DNA from: Nymphaea colorata
Taxonomy: Eukaryota > Streptophyta > Magnoliopsida > Nymphaeales > Nymphaeaceae
NCBI RefSeq assembly: GCF_008831285.2
Contig: NC_045147.1
Span: 19,074,854-19,138,853, forward strand
DNA: 64,000 nt
Direction: 5' to 3'
The translations under genes were made by a program, and so were the position numbers. Positions 12,645 through 24,953 of the stretch are shown here, piece after piece (position 1 is the stretch's first letter; each line of letters starts with the position of its first letter). The notes under the pieces were generated by a model. The model saw nothing but the letters and a program-made list of their open reading frames with translations, had not been told where the DNA came from and did no database searches.

Positions 12645-15600
12645 CTAGTTTAAAGAAGCAAGCATCTCCAAGAGTGAAGCAATGAATTTCATTTGGGTGT
12701 CTTCACTGATGGTGAAGAAGAGGGGAAAATGAACAAACAAAGATTTCATGCCGTGCTCCTCTGCAAATCGAAGAGACTGATAGTAGACATAGTTGCACAC
12801 AAACCTGCCAGCATCTTCGGATGCCATCACCTCATAGCCCATTTTTGCTAATGCCTTGGTGATCTCATCAACTGGAAGAGAGGTCTGTCAAAAGGATTCA
12901 GATGAATTACTTTGCCACAATATTATGTAAAAATTCAGCGGGAAAATATACAAAAAAAGATCTTGTGAAACAAGCACACAAAAAATCTTGTGAAACAGGC
13001 AACACATGTGTTTTGTCTTTCCACTAGCAATGATAGAATAGAAATCAACAATCAAAATTAATCTTATGATTTTTTTGTAATTGAGAATCAGAAAAAGCTT
13101 GTGCAGTATCCTATGTAAGAACTTTCTTATAGCGGTTATCATTAATTCACAACATTGATTCTGCCTCTAGCACATTCTTACAAAAGGTACAGTTGCAAAT
13201 GGCAAAAGCTGCACATGAAGCAACAGTCACATCAAGAACGCTACTCTATTGAAATATAAGCACCAAGCAAGACAGATTTATGCTGAAGTTTTAGATGCTT
13301 TTACCAAGTAACTGTTTGACTCCACAAAGTTCCTATTTACCTAAACAATGACAAGAAGCATGAGAATGCACAACTTTTGAATATTCTAGCATAGGATCAC
13401 AACCAGAGATGTCCACATTTCACGGTCTTTTTTCTCTGTACATTTGGTGTCAGTGGGAACATATTCATAGAGAGAAAGAGAGAGTTTCCACCATAGCAGC
13501 TGCTTCTTCATCAAGGAGAAACAGAAAATTTCATAGACCAGTCACCCAAAATGCCTAGAGTGCGTTTCCCACATACAAGTTCAACAAGAAAGATACTTCT
13601 GAGTATATCTTCTTATGTGTGCTTTGACAAGTATTCCAATAAGAAATACAAATGGACTTACTTGACGCATCCGTAAAATGCTCCCATCTGACAGAACTAT
13701 AGGAACTTTCTGCAATTGAACAAAAATTTAAAATTTTCAAAAAGGAGAGAAACAAAAATCAATTATGCAGATTTATACCTTATATTCATTAATGAATCCA
13801 TTTAAAGGGGGCTTGTACTACCTGAGGCTTCCAGCCCATCTCATCTGGACATCGAAATGTGGCTTCATTAATGGCTTGCTTCTCAATTGCAAATTTTGAT
13901 GCCCCACTATTTACTCCAAAATGAAGCTGCAGAAGAAATTGGTGAATTCAAAAAGAATGCTTTAATGATGTAAGTCAGCTATAAATAACAGTATCATCAC
14001 CATAGGCAGTTAACATTTATTGTATACCAACAAGACACAAGTAAGTGTGAATAGCACAGGCAACATATGAAATGTAAAGAAGGTCAAATTCAACAGGAAA
14101 TCATGTCATCGTCTAGATTTACTTTAAGTACGTGTAATTCTCACTCTAGATCATGGGAAATACATATGTCCATCATTATGTGTGGAATATAATATGTGCA
14201 TATGTATTTTTCAATTGTATGAACAATTGATGTAACCAGGTACGAGATTCACAATAGCAGAACAAGTTTAACATGATCAATCAACTACAGAGCTGTTTAC
14301 ACTTTACAGATCTCCATAAACAGGAAAAGTGGATGCATTAATTTTTCAAGGACCCAAACTTGCATAAGAGATTCAAAAGGAAACAGAATAAATACATGCA
14401 TGTGATACATTAATCAAAATGACAAAGTCCTAGATCTTTTGGAATTATTATGCTTGCCCATTCCATGAATAATACTTTGATAGGCTGAATCTAGATGAGC
14501 CACCAGGCCAGATTCCTTCTATCACCAAACTATAAACTGTTTTCCTTTTTGAATTTTTCCTAATCAGGTTAGACCTGTTTTGCCAATGATTTTGTTTTCT
14601 GATCAAGCACAACATATGATTGATCATATGCTCAGAATATGCATTATCCCACAACAGAGAAGGTCAGCTCCTATAAGATTCACATGCGGAGATGATGCAT
14701 AAGGGAGAAGGGAGACATGAGATTCCAAATATTGCCAATAATACATTTGCAAAAGTCTGTCCACCATGATTTTGACTTGTTCCTTCACCTACCTTGTTCC
14801 TTCAACTTACCAAAGTTAGAGGTGCTATTATGTACCATGAAAGGAAATAGGAAAATGTGTCCCTTTGTGTATGCAAGAATGCATGCATGTGCATGCACAT
14901 GCATGAAAAGATCTTTGCTAAAAGGTACTGACAAAAAACAAGTTGTCCATGCAAGGCAACGAGTGAAAAATAATCGTTCAATAACAAAGTGCAAGTGCAA
15001 TTTTATATGGGGAATTCAAGTTAGTTGCATGGAGCATCCTCCATGAACTTGACTGATCATCTAAAAATTGAGATATTGAATAAACATGCCTCTGGAGTTC
15101 TGTTCCAAATTCTCACAACACAATGAAAACTCCAAAAAGAATAATAATGACCCATTTGATTATATTAATATGACCAGATGATATAAACTCCTATAGAAGC
15201 ACCTCATGGCTAATATATGAAAGAAAATATTAAATCCTAAATTCCATATGAACATGAACTGAGAGTACCTTAAAGAAATAATATTTACTGAACAAAAATA
15301 AATCATAGTTACAAATATTGTTTTCGCATTTTTAAACGGTGAGGTTTTTCTAGACAATAATACAGTGACCTTGAAAAAGACAGGAAAAAGGAGAAAATAT
15401 GGTAAACTTTTTTTTAAAATAGAAATTCTTAAAAATTAGGGAAAAATAAAATAAATGAGAAACTAGTAAGACAACATTAAAAAATAAGTAGATAAGAAAC
15501 AAATAAAAACTTATACAATGGGAACAAGCGGTTTGACATTAAAAAATGTGAAAGAAATGCATAAAATTAAAAAAAAAATTGGCATTTTTTTTCAAAAAAT

Positions 15601-18600
15601 CGAACTTTTTTGTCATTTTATTCGGCAGACTTATTTTTCTGCATTTTTAACGTTTTTGCTTTAACAACACATTTTCTGTGTTCATAAACATTGGAAAGTC
15701 CAGACAGAAGATGAAATTTTATGTTCGAAAGGTGAAAGTATACAAATAGTTACAGATACACTATTTTCCATGAACAGATAGTTGTTTAGAGATAGTGGGT
15801 AGTCCTACACCACATCTTGGGAGATGCAGGATGAAGGATATTTTGTGTCGTAAGTCAAGCATAATTCATTCATGCTCTGACCACAGAGAAGTATCGAAGC
15901 ATTTACTAGAACATAAAGGTTTACATGAAAGACAGTATATGCAATAAATTTTTTAACTGCACCAATGAACACATAAATGGAAAAAGGCTGCCAGATGCAG
16001 AACAGTGAGAAGCCAGATTTAAGAATGTGTTATCATGTCCTTTTTACTTGTTGAATTAAGAACTGTTTCATGGTTAAGCAAAAAGAAATGAAACAGTCAA
16101 ATCAAGTATTGAAATTTGCAGCATCTGACTTCATGACCTTAAGGCTGGTAATGATCCATCCTGAATGCCCAAGGCCAGGAAGAATAATTTTGGAACATAA
16201 ACCATCGGTGCCTGTCAAGCAGAGTGCCCCTGTACAAGAACTAGTAGCTCTTGAATTAGCCAACCCAGGTCAAGGTTGGTTGGCTACTCCGTTGGATCCC
16301 CTCTCCTCAACAAGGCCAATCAGTTAGCTGGACACCTTTAGAATTAGGTATTAGCTAGTACTGCTTTAGACTTATTGCAGATTAAGTGTAGTTATGCTTT
16401 TAGTATTAACAGTTTTATGATCCATCATGTTATGGTAAGAAAAGTTCTGTTTATCTTGCACTTGATCCAATTCTCAAAGGCAGGTTGAGGCGCATATATA
16501 CTTACTATCATTCCACTCAAGTAATACGGAATACTTCATGTTATTAAACCTGCCTTGCTATGTTTTGTGGTCTTTCAAAACCACTGGAAGTTATTAACCA
16601 ACTGAAACTTTTCCCTTGTGTTCATTAAGTTACTAGTTTAATGTGCTTTTCTCAAGATGTGTAGGCTTATTAAGTACTTACCCCATTCATTTTTCTTCTT
16701 GAGCAAATAGAGAAGATTATTGAAAGAAACACCAGTTTTTAGATGCTAGTGAGAGAAAGAACACAAGCAGTAAATTTGGTATCCAAGGCCAGCCACTACA
16801 GGTCGCAGATCTGGGCAGTTCATTAGTAGTTATTTCTTTAACATGGTGTTTGACAAGCCCAATCCATTTCTGTATGACTTCTATGGCTTTGTGTAGAACA
16901 TAACAAGCCCAATCATTTGATATTAACATTGTTCTCCATATCTCCAGAGCCAAAAAGGATAGCTTGCATGAAAATGACCTTGACGTAAACCTATTCTGCT
17001 TGAGAAGACTTGAATGTTCTTTCATTTATGCCAACAATATCCAATTACGTGGATAGTATCTCTATCTGGAATGTGGCATTTTCAACTAGAAAAAGAACCC
17101 TGCAAGTTGGTCTCATATCAAACTATGGCTACTGCCATTACATTATGCACCATGTTGGCCATTTTCATGTTCTTGCCACTGATTTTACGTAATTATATAT
17201 GCAACAGCATCATGCTGTAGTCATTTCTATGCAAAATCTACTTGACAATCACAAACGTGTCCATACAAAACTAACCATAGGAAGTAATCCCCATGCCCAA
17301 AAACCTAGGAACGAGTATTGGGTGATGCTTTTTTCCAACATACATTGGCGTAGTAAGCATATAAGGATCAACAAACAGAAGTTTTACAACATAATGGACA
17401 TCAGAAAAACATGAAACCAATTCCATTCATGGTACATATGGGTACTTTTGAAAAAGTTAAAAAGAGTTACATAAGCCAAATTCTAAGTCACATGAAGAAA
17501 CAGTTGCTCATGTGTGTGTGTGTGTGACATGCCAAATTTAACTTGATAGCATGAACACATAACTAACAAATGTTCTTCTATTATAGCATGATTGAACACA
17601 TAAGTTAAGGTTGAATACTGGTCATTAACGAACTAATGATGACATTGAATATCAGATGGAAGCAACCGCACGTATGAGGGCTTATTATTTCACACATTAG
17701 ACTAAAGCATGATAAGTTGATACAAAGTTCAGATCAAGAGACTTAAACTGCAGTTTTCATCTCCAATGTGTGTCCATTGCACTTTCCAATAGCATGAGTG
17801 AAGCGCAAAGTCAAGCACTTAATATGCAGAAATGAGTAAGTAGCCATATTCTGGGAACACCACCAAAAGTATTAAAACTAATCCCTGGGCAGTTCCATAC
17901 AGTACTCAAAAAGCGGATCCAAAATTCTCAGACTGAACGAAAGCACAAATAGGAAGCAAAAGACACTTATTGCATATTTAGTTTCCCAAGAGATGAGCCA
18001 AATTTGGATTCTGAAGGTGGGAAGCAAAACTTCTAAAATCTAAAGTAAGAAATATTTTAAATGAAGGGTATAATGAGCCAAATTATAAACTTAAACAAAA
18101 CACACTTTGCAGAAACAACATGCAGATACTTGTTAATATTCACAATCATTTCCACTGAAGCTACAGGCGATTCCAGCTTTGCAGTCCAATCAAGCAAGTC
18201 AGAGACGTGAAGTAAAAGTAAAACTAAAAGCAAGCTAAAACAGGAAAGATAAAACAAGAACAGCTGTCAGCTGTGTTGTTGGTTTACACATCTTGTGCAC
18301 AGATCTTTTGATGCATAAATGAGCTATCAAAACAAAAATGCATTATCTGCATGAATGCACATAGAAACATTATATGTACAACACTAGTTTTTGCTGATGC
18401 CCAAACCACCAGGGAATAACGTGTCAACTGAAACAGAATTTTATGCATTGATACCACTGCAGCCATAAATCATGTCTCATAATACCACAAATATGAACGG
18501 AATAACTGAATCCGAAAGAGAGATCCTTCTTACCAGTATGACTCGGCGCCCACTTGAAGATTCTGGATTGGTACTGCCTGCAGCTGCCTCAAAGATCTGA

Positions 18601-18800
18601 TAAAGCTCAGGAAGGGCACCTTCCCCAGCTGTATCAAGTACATTGCAGCTACCAATAACAAGCCCCTTGGGCAATCCATTTTTCTCCATGTACGCACTAA
18701 GATTGCTCACAATTATTTCGGTTGGATTCTCAGCAACGCCATGAAATTTCTTGAATCCAGTAATGTGGACTGTAACAGCTGGTGGCCCCTCTGATCCCAT
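12645..18800 (-). CDS. Pyrrolidone-carboxylate peptidase (pyroglutamyl peptidase I, MEROPS C15)
   Basis: Cytosolic cysteine peptidase of the type that removes N-terminal pyroglutamate from peptides. Four coding exons on the minus strand: 18534-18800, 13822-13926, 13662-13709, 12645-12884, all phase 0, giving 219 aa, the usual size for the family. The N-terminal beta strand (VTVHITGFKKF) replaces the common GFEPF. The presumed catalytic triad is present: E104 in FAIEKQAIN, C170 in AGRFVCNYVYY, H192 in LFVHFP. Intron 1 is 4.6 kb, the other two are 0.1 and 0.8 kb. A 5' UTR intron is possible: an acceptor-like site just upstream of 18830 and a donor-like AGAG/GTACGC near 19590. The domain is intact, so activity is likely. 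Confidence 0.93.
13927..18533 (-). other. Long first intron (4.6 kb) of the pyroglutamyl peptidase gene
   Basis: The borders read ...ATACTG/GTAAGA at the donor and CTTCTGCAG/CTTCAT at the acceptor. The intron is A/T-rich. I found no nested gene; open frames inside are short and featureless. A purine/pyrimidine-alternating stretch of GCATGCAT and its variants lies near 14878-14906. Confidence 0.8.
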
Positions 18801-20230
18801 TTAGATGCACAAATCTGCCAACCACCAACCTGCGGCAATCAAAATTCAAACGAATTGCACGTCATCAAGCAGCTAAATAATAAAAGAGAAAGACCTAACA
18901 TGTCGAAAGGTAGAATTTCTCTCAAGTTATCTCCTCGTAAATGCTCAGTGACCATCCTAATGGTAGACAGGTATGACACACAAAATTTTATCGACAATTT
19001 GGCTAAAATTTTACTATTTTCAGACACGGGACACTCTTAGAAGCTAATTTTAGGTGCACTCAAACCCTCTATCTCCCAGAAACAACAAGCTGTTAAAAAG
19101 CCAGGCACGCTTGCACCCATCTTAGACAAATTACTGAAACGGATGATACATCAAGAATAATAGATAATCAGATTCATCAGTTAGTAAACATTCAATTATT
19201 CAAGACCCAGCGGCCTGACAAGTGAATCAATCGAATAATAAACTCTGGTTTCATTACACCCAGCAAAGGAAACCAAGTTCAGATAAATCTGACGAAAGAT
19301 GCAGACAAAACGAAAAGCAAAACAAAAAAAAATACTTAGAATACCAAGCTCAGTCATCAACAGTCAAAAATTCAATCAACTGGCAATTAACACCAGAAAC
19401 GAACTTCTTGTTCGACCACCCATCAGAAAAATCATTACCCACTTTCAACAATTCTCAGAAACCAACGACAAACCGATCAACAGCGAAGGGAGGAAGATCG
19501 AGGCTACCCACAAAAACTCATCCCCAACTTCAACCAGACAAGAGAAGAATATCCCAAAAAAATGAATGATAGAGAAGACAACAGCGTACCTCTTTGCCTC
19601 GTACGGGTGACAGAAAATAAGAGCAGATTGCGACTACCTGTCAAAGAGATAGGCTGAAGATGAGAAAAAGAAAAGGGTGGGAATTTCAATTATAGATTAC
19701 CAACCGGATAGTTTATTTTTATTTCGAAACTGAAACAATTATCTGATTGAAAGGAAGGGTCTATTTTGACGGAAGGATGAGTTTTTGATCCAAGAAACGT
19801 CGAGAACGCGTCGTTTCCTTTCTCCACCAACAAGACTGCGATCAGTAGACTATTCTCAAAATACCAAAGGCAGCAGCGACGAGGATTTGGTGCTTCTTCT
19901 GGTGCCACTTCTTGACCCTTTCCCTCTCGCTGGTCCAACAACCAGACAGTGAGGGGGTGGTCCCTTTTGGGAAGGTTTCCTTCAACCTTCATTCATGCAA
20001 TGACGCAATCATTGGTGGCTCTGACGTGGTTTAAGGGAGATTGCGCCTGCCACGTATCTACGATACACCTGTTTCCCATCTCACTCTTGCCTGAAAATCG
20101 CATTATTTTGTGTCTTATCTGTTCTATCTACCCGCACAGCGGGCGTTGTGTATACCTTCTGCTCTCCACCAACCACTGTCGTCAGTAGGAGCGTATCAAC
20201 CCGCATCGCAACGGACTATGCCAATAGGAT

Positions 20231-20310
20231 AAGGGGCCGATACAGCCTTCTTCAAAAATCGGCCGACACATCGGCCTGTATCGGTGCCGTTGGAAAGCTA
20301 TGACATCATT
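20231..20310. repeat. Dispersed repeat fragment with CCGATAC/GGCCGATA motifs
   Basis: GGCCGATACAGCC...ATCGGCCGACACATCGGCC...TATCGG is partly self-complementary and resembles 44094-44175 (GGCCGATATTGC...CCGATTCGCCCATATCAGCC). Both include CTTCAAAAATC. This suggests a shared dispersed element family; its class is unknown. Confidence 0.5.
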
Positions 20311-21917
20311 TGGATCCAAATCCTAATCAAATTCCGTGTTATTTAGCGAATCCGAGTATTAGATTTTTACTTTAGATCAATATTTATGAACCCAACTTAG
20401 CACCCAAGGCCAGTTGGGTTCAACAAAAAAGCTTTTTCTACAGCCGTGCAAATTAAATATCATTATTATTGCAAGTTGAATTGGTCAAGTGCAACTACAT
20501 TTATATATGTGACCCACATGGTTGATTTGGTAAGAATTGAACTTGGGCTATTGAGTTGGGACATGTCTAATTATGGCATTTCAAATATTCATTTCAATAG
20601 ATTGACTGAGCATGTTCTCATTTGAAAATTGGCATTCCATTCAAAAGCAGTTACTTGTTACCAACAATGTAGATTATCAGGAAAAGCTAGTCATTGGCTC
20701 AATCAATTACATGATAATATCTCATACCAACTAAATGGCTTACATGGATATTTCATTATAAACTGTAGACTGAAGCTTGTTCTATCATTAACTTTAAAAA
20801 TTTTGACATATGATTCAACAATAAGATGTCAATATAGATGACCCGGAGACAAGAAAATAAATCAAATATTGCAGGCCTATTTTGTTGCATAGTATTCCTG
20901 CTCAGACGATCATTCCAAGACTTCATTTTAAGCTGAAAATAATTAGAACATAGCGTGGTCCTGTTGGATTTTCTTGGAAACAGCTTAGTGGATGTCACTA
21001 ATAAGAATCCTACGATAAGAGTTAAAATAAGAACAAGCCAAAAAAACAAAAGAAAAAGATGACGGTGCCCCACATAAGAACTTGCAGACCAAGACAAAAA
21101 CCAAAAGTTGGCCTGAATAGCTCTCGTTCAATAGTTCTTTTCTAAATTCATAAGCTGACTTGCTTTTTATTAATAACAAATCCATCCGCACCTTTTATAC
21201 AAGTTTTCAAGTTGGTCTTCGAGGTTAAATTCAATTGAAATTATTTCTTGACAATGTCACACAAGTGCCGTTGCAAAGAAAAGAAATGAGTAGACACGCT
21301 TGCTTAAGATTACCTGAACCAATTAATTTTGAGATATATATATATATATGTTGTATCTTAAGGATGAATTTACCGATCCTAATAAAGCATAATAATTACC
21401 TCGATTGCACTATAAGTTGGAGAAAGTTAAATTAAGAAGAAATAGGACATGGAGGCGCTCACCTTATACCAACCCCATGTACGAAGGAATCTTTAGAATA
21501 TAGTAAAAAGGAAAACTACCTACTCCCCGATCTTTAATAACTAGACAATTAAATGCATTTAAAAAGCTGACGATTGTTGGCACCAGTTGAAGGAGCGCCA
21601 ACATTCATTTTATTCTTCTTTTTTTTAAAAAAAAAAAATTGTTCAGTTATTCACAATGAGCAAAATACGTCTGAGAGATTAGCAATGATAGAAACAGTTC
21701 GCTATTTAATTTTGACTCTATTTTGAACAACTAATTTAGTTGTTGGATCTGCACTGAAATCAGTCCCGCAAGATCGTTGATGGATCTTCAAATGATCAAA
21801 TATTTTCAGGAACTATTTCTAGATTTTAATTATGTGGCACTCATGATTTTTCAAAGCTAATCAAATGATAACTGATAGGGCAAGTTAAATCATATAATAA
21901 AGGTAAATATTGAGGGT

Positions 21918-22030
21918 GTGTTTGGATGACATCTTTACTCGGCATTTTTAAAACAGAGTAAATAACTTGCCTTTTCCCCTTAAGTTTTTTTTTTTTTTTA
22001 AATGTTGTCTTGAGTGTGTCATCCAAACGC
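21918..22030. mobile_element. MITE-like element with 14-bp terminal inverted repeats
   Basis: GTGTTTGGATGACA (21918-21931) is the reverse complement of TGTCATCCAAACGC (22017-22030) with one mismatch. They bound 113 bp of non-coding, A/T-rich DNA. TIRs with a TGTTTGG core are common in plant hAT and PIF/Harbinger MITEs. I see no clear target-site duplication, so the superfamily is not assigned. Confidence 0.6.
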
Positions 22031-22254
22031 TTTTGGTGGGAAACTAATTAAACATTTAAGTTTTAATAAAATTTTATTTTTACATTTTTTTAAAGGTGTC
22101 GTCTGAAAGCTACCTTAAACTCTTTCATTTTATTTATTTTAATTTCAACTCATCTTCTTAATCTCAAATCCAATGTTGTAAGGAAAGGTCTAGGGCTCGA
22201 CATCCTTATATTGTAAAATGTATTTTTTTCTTTAGAATATGGCTAAGGCCTGTC

Positions 22255-22510
22255 AAGTAGGGTACCTGATACCCGGTTAAAAAAAAAAAGGCATTGGGTC
22301 AGCCCGACAAGTTATCGGGCAACTCGGGTGGGCTAGCCCGGGTGGAGCTGATTAAGCTCGGGTTGGTTCAATAATTTTTTTTTAATATATATTTTATTGA
22401 TTTTTATATATAATTATAATATTTTATTATAATTAATTAGATTTATATATTATTTGATACTAAAATATATATTATTAATTTAATCGAGTCAAACTCAAGT
22501 TTGGGTTTTA
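22255..22510. repeat. GC-rich then AT-rich dispersed repeat (CTCGGG/CCCGGG motifs)
   Basis: GGTACCTGATACCCGG, GGGTCAGCCCGACAAG, ATCGGGCAACTCGGG and AGCCCGGGT are followed by an A/T-only stretch of about 80 bp and then TCGAGTCAAACTCAAG. A similar arrangement, reverse-complemented, occurs at about 43580-43790. Probably a non-autonomous repeat; the class is not resolved. Confidence 0.45.
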
Positions 22511-23507
22511 AGCGTAGTACCGTGGTGTCCAACCAAGCAATTTCTTACAAAGGGTACTCATTAAAAAAATAATAATAAAATGATTAAGGGGCATAAGGCA
22601 ACTAATTAAAAACACACAGTATATAAATATATAAATGATTGAAAATATGAAAAGAACTACAATTTGTAAAGGCAAATGCCTGTCCATGCCGCTCCACCGT
22701 CCAACGTACAGATATAAAGATTCATGCTCTGCCAAATAATAAGCTCAGATGTGATTGCCTCTTTGTCCTAAGTCATGTCATTCCGATCCTTATCTCTTCT
22801 TTTTCATTTTAAAAACCATTGTTTCTCTCTTGTTATTCGGTGGTCAATTCACTTCTATTGTCGTCCATGCCAGAGTCTGAGATCAGAAAAAACTTGTTCA
22901 AATTCTTCAGATAGAAGTCATGTCAAATCACCTTCAGTTAGAAGAATATACAATTTGAACATCTATTATGTTTTTATGATAACATTAGCTATATTAATGA
23001 TGTATGTTTTTGGGTAAGCTCTCGTCGTCAATGCTTAAAATAATGAGTAATTTCAAGTAGTCAAGATCGCAAGTTCAGTTTGGAAAGAGAATTGACAGAT
23101 GACGACGATAACAGAAGGATCAAAAGTACGCAGCTGCTGGAACTTTCGTGCACGCAATGCCAAAGCCATAGAGTCAAACCGTCCATTGACTCCAAAACTA
23201 TAAGACAAGTTAATGAAAGGAAGAAAAAAAGTCTTCTTTCTTTTAACAGGAAATGTCCTGAGAGGCATACTATAATCGGTGAGCGGACCTTGTGATCAGT
23301 TTGATTTTTATGGGTATTATTCATTTACATTGCAAACGGTCGCACTATGACACTCTAGTTAGTAGATGTACCACCGTCTGTTTTAAGTCCTCAAGAAATC
23401 TTAGACTTTAGAGCAAGAAATGACAGGAGAGTTTCGACTCTTCTTTAGGGGTGGCTTTGCTCACCCTAAAATCAAGTGTGATATGTGTTCTTTATTAAGA
23501 AATATTT

Positions 23508-23632
23508 TTTAATATATCATTAATGATATATCAAATGTAGGTCAAGTAAAAAAAAGACCAATTAAGCGCGTTTAATATATCATTAATGATATATCAAATG
23601 TAGGTCAAATCGAAAAAGATACCAATTAAGCG
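23508..23632. repeat. Two tandem copies of a 63-bp unit containing a palindrome
   Basis: Units at 23508-23570 and 23571-23632 are nearly identical. Each starts with a perfect-looking palindrome (ATATATCATTAATGATATAT) and ends with ACCAATTAAGCGCG. The differences are a few bases in the A-rich middle. Confidence 0.92.
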
Positions 23633-24953
23633 CGCGTTTGTTTACCTTGGATTTCATATCATGGAGATTTAATAGTTTGGACACATAATAGGGATTCAGA
23701 TCCTCATTTTCAGACTGTTTGTTTAAATAATGGGCCCCGTATGGATTTCAGATCAGTTGTTTGCTATTATTCTAAGCAAAGAAGAAGAGTGGAAGTATGA
23801 CAGCTCGGTTTGAAGTCGATGGTGAGAAATAGATTCTCCAAATTTCAAGTATTTTTGCTGTACTAAATCGGAAACCCAATTTGAGTTTTCATGTGTTTTT
23901 ATTATCCCACAGTTTTTAACATGTTTTTAGCTTATCCTGATCTGAGATCACAAAAAAATCATAACTTGAACGTTAGGATAACTTGAAAGCAGTGCTTTCT
24001 GCTTCCATGAAACTGAGATATAAGTTCTTGATTTTTTTAAAAATCTTAATGAGGCAAATTATTGAACGTTAGGATAACTTGAAAAGAATAGTTTGGCTTT
24101 TTGAATTGACAAGGATACATATTAGTTATCAATGTCTGCCATATAGATGCACATTTTGGGGAAATTTTGGATTTTGGGATTACTTTTTGCTTATAATTTA
24201 GAGGACAACTTTTGTAAAAAATTTTTAAATAAAATCTGTAGTTTTCATAAAAAGAAAATAAATGTTTGAAAGCAGACCTATGTAACTTAAGAAACAGAAC
24301 AAGTTATTTCATTTTCTAAATATTGCATTATTTTTCATCCAACATTTTTTTTTTTTGGGCCCTCTCAATTTAACAGTTTTTATGAAAAATAGTGTAGCTC
24401 TTATTAGAAAAAACTTTAAAGGGCAATCCCTTTAAAAGTAGGGCCCAAAAATATATTGGATTTTAGTGTGCCAGTTATGTGCTATGTATATGGATCTTAA
24501 TCATATGATCAGTTTAAAAAAATCCCTCAAACGTTACCATGTCAGAAGTAATCATAATAGTCTTGAAAACAATACTTGTGACATATTAATATTATGATTA
24601 CAGTATATTTTATGAAATAATAATATGGTGAACAACAACATTTTTCTATTTTCTAAAATAGAAAATTAAAACGATGTCGTAATGGTTGTGACCAGATCCG
24701 TTAATTGCTAATGCTCGGATAGAAAGATCCGACGGATAATCATCAGGAACCGATTTATCGTCCAAATCCAGTATCCGTTCGGCGAGCTGAGCCGTAAATA
24801 AGGAAATCGTAGAGGGCATGAGGAGAATTTGACAGGACGAAATTATCCAGTGTCCAGTTGAGACAGGAAAGTTGGCGCTTTCTTGGCACACTTCCGCCAC
24901 GACGCGAACGCGACCAGACCATTATCACCGACGGCTGAGCAGCGGTCACCCTG

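Larger units (their letters stand above)
18801..24953. other. Intergenic region between divergent peptidase and G6PDH genes
   Basis: The first kilobase probably carries the promoter and a split 5' UTR of the minus-strand peptidase gene. The rest holds short repeats (20231-20310, 21918-22030, 22255-22510, 23508-23632) and A/T-rich DNA. The last few hundred bases should contain the G6PDH promoter. No coding exon is supported. Confidence 0.5.
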
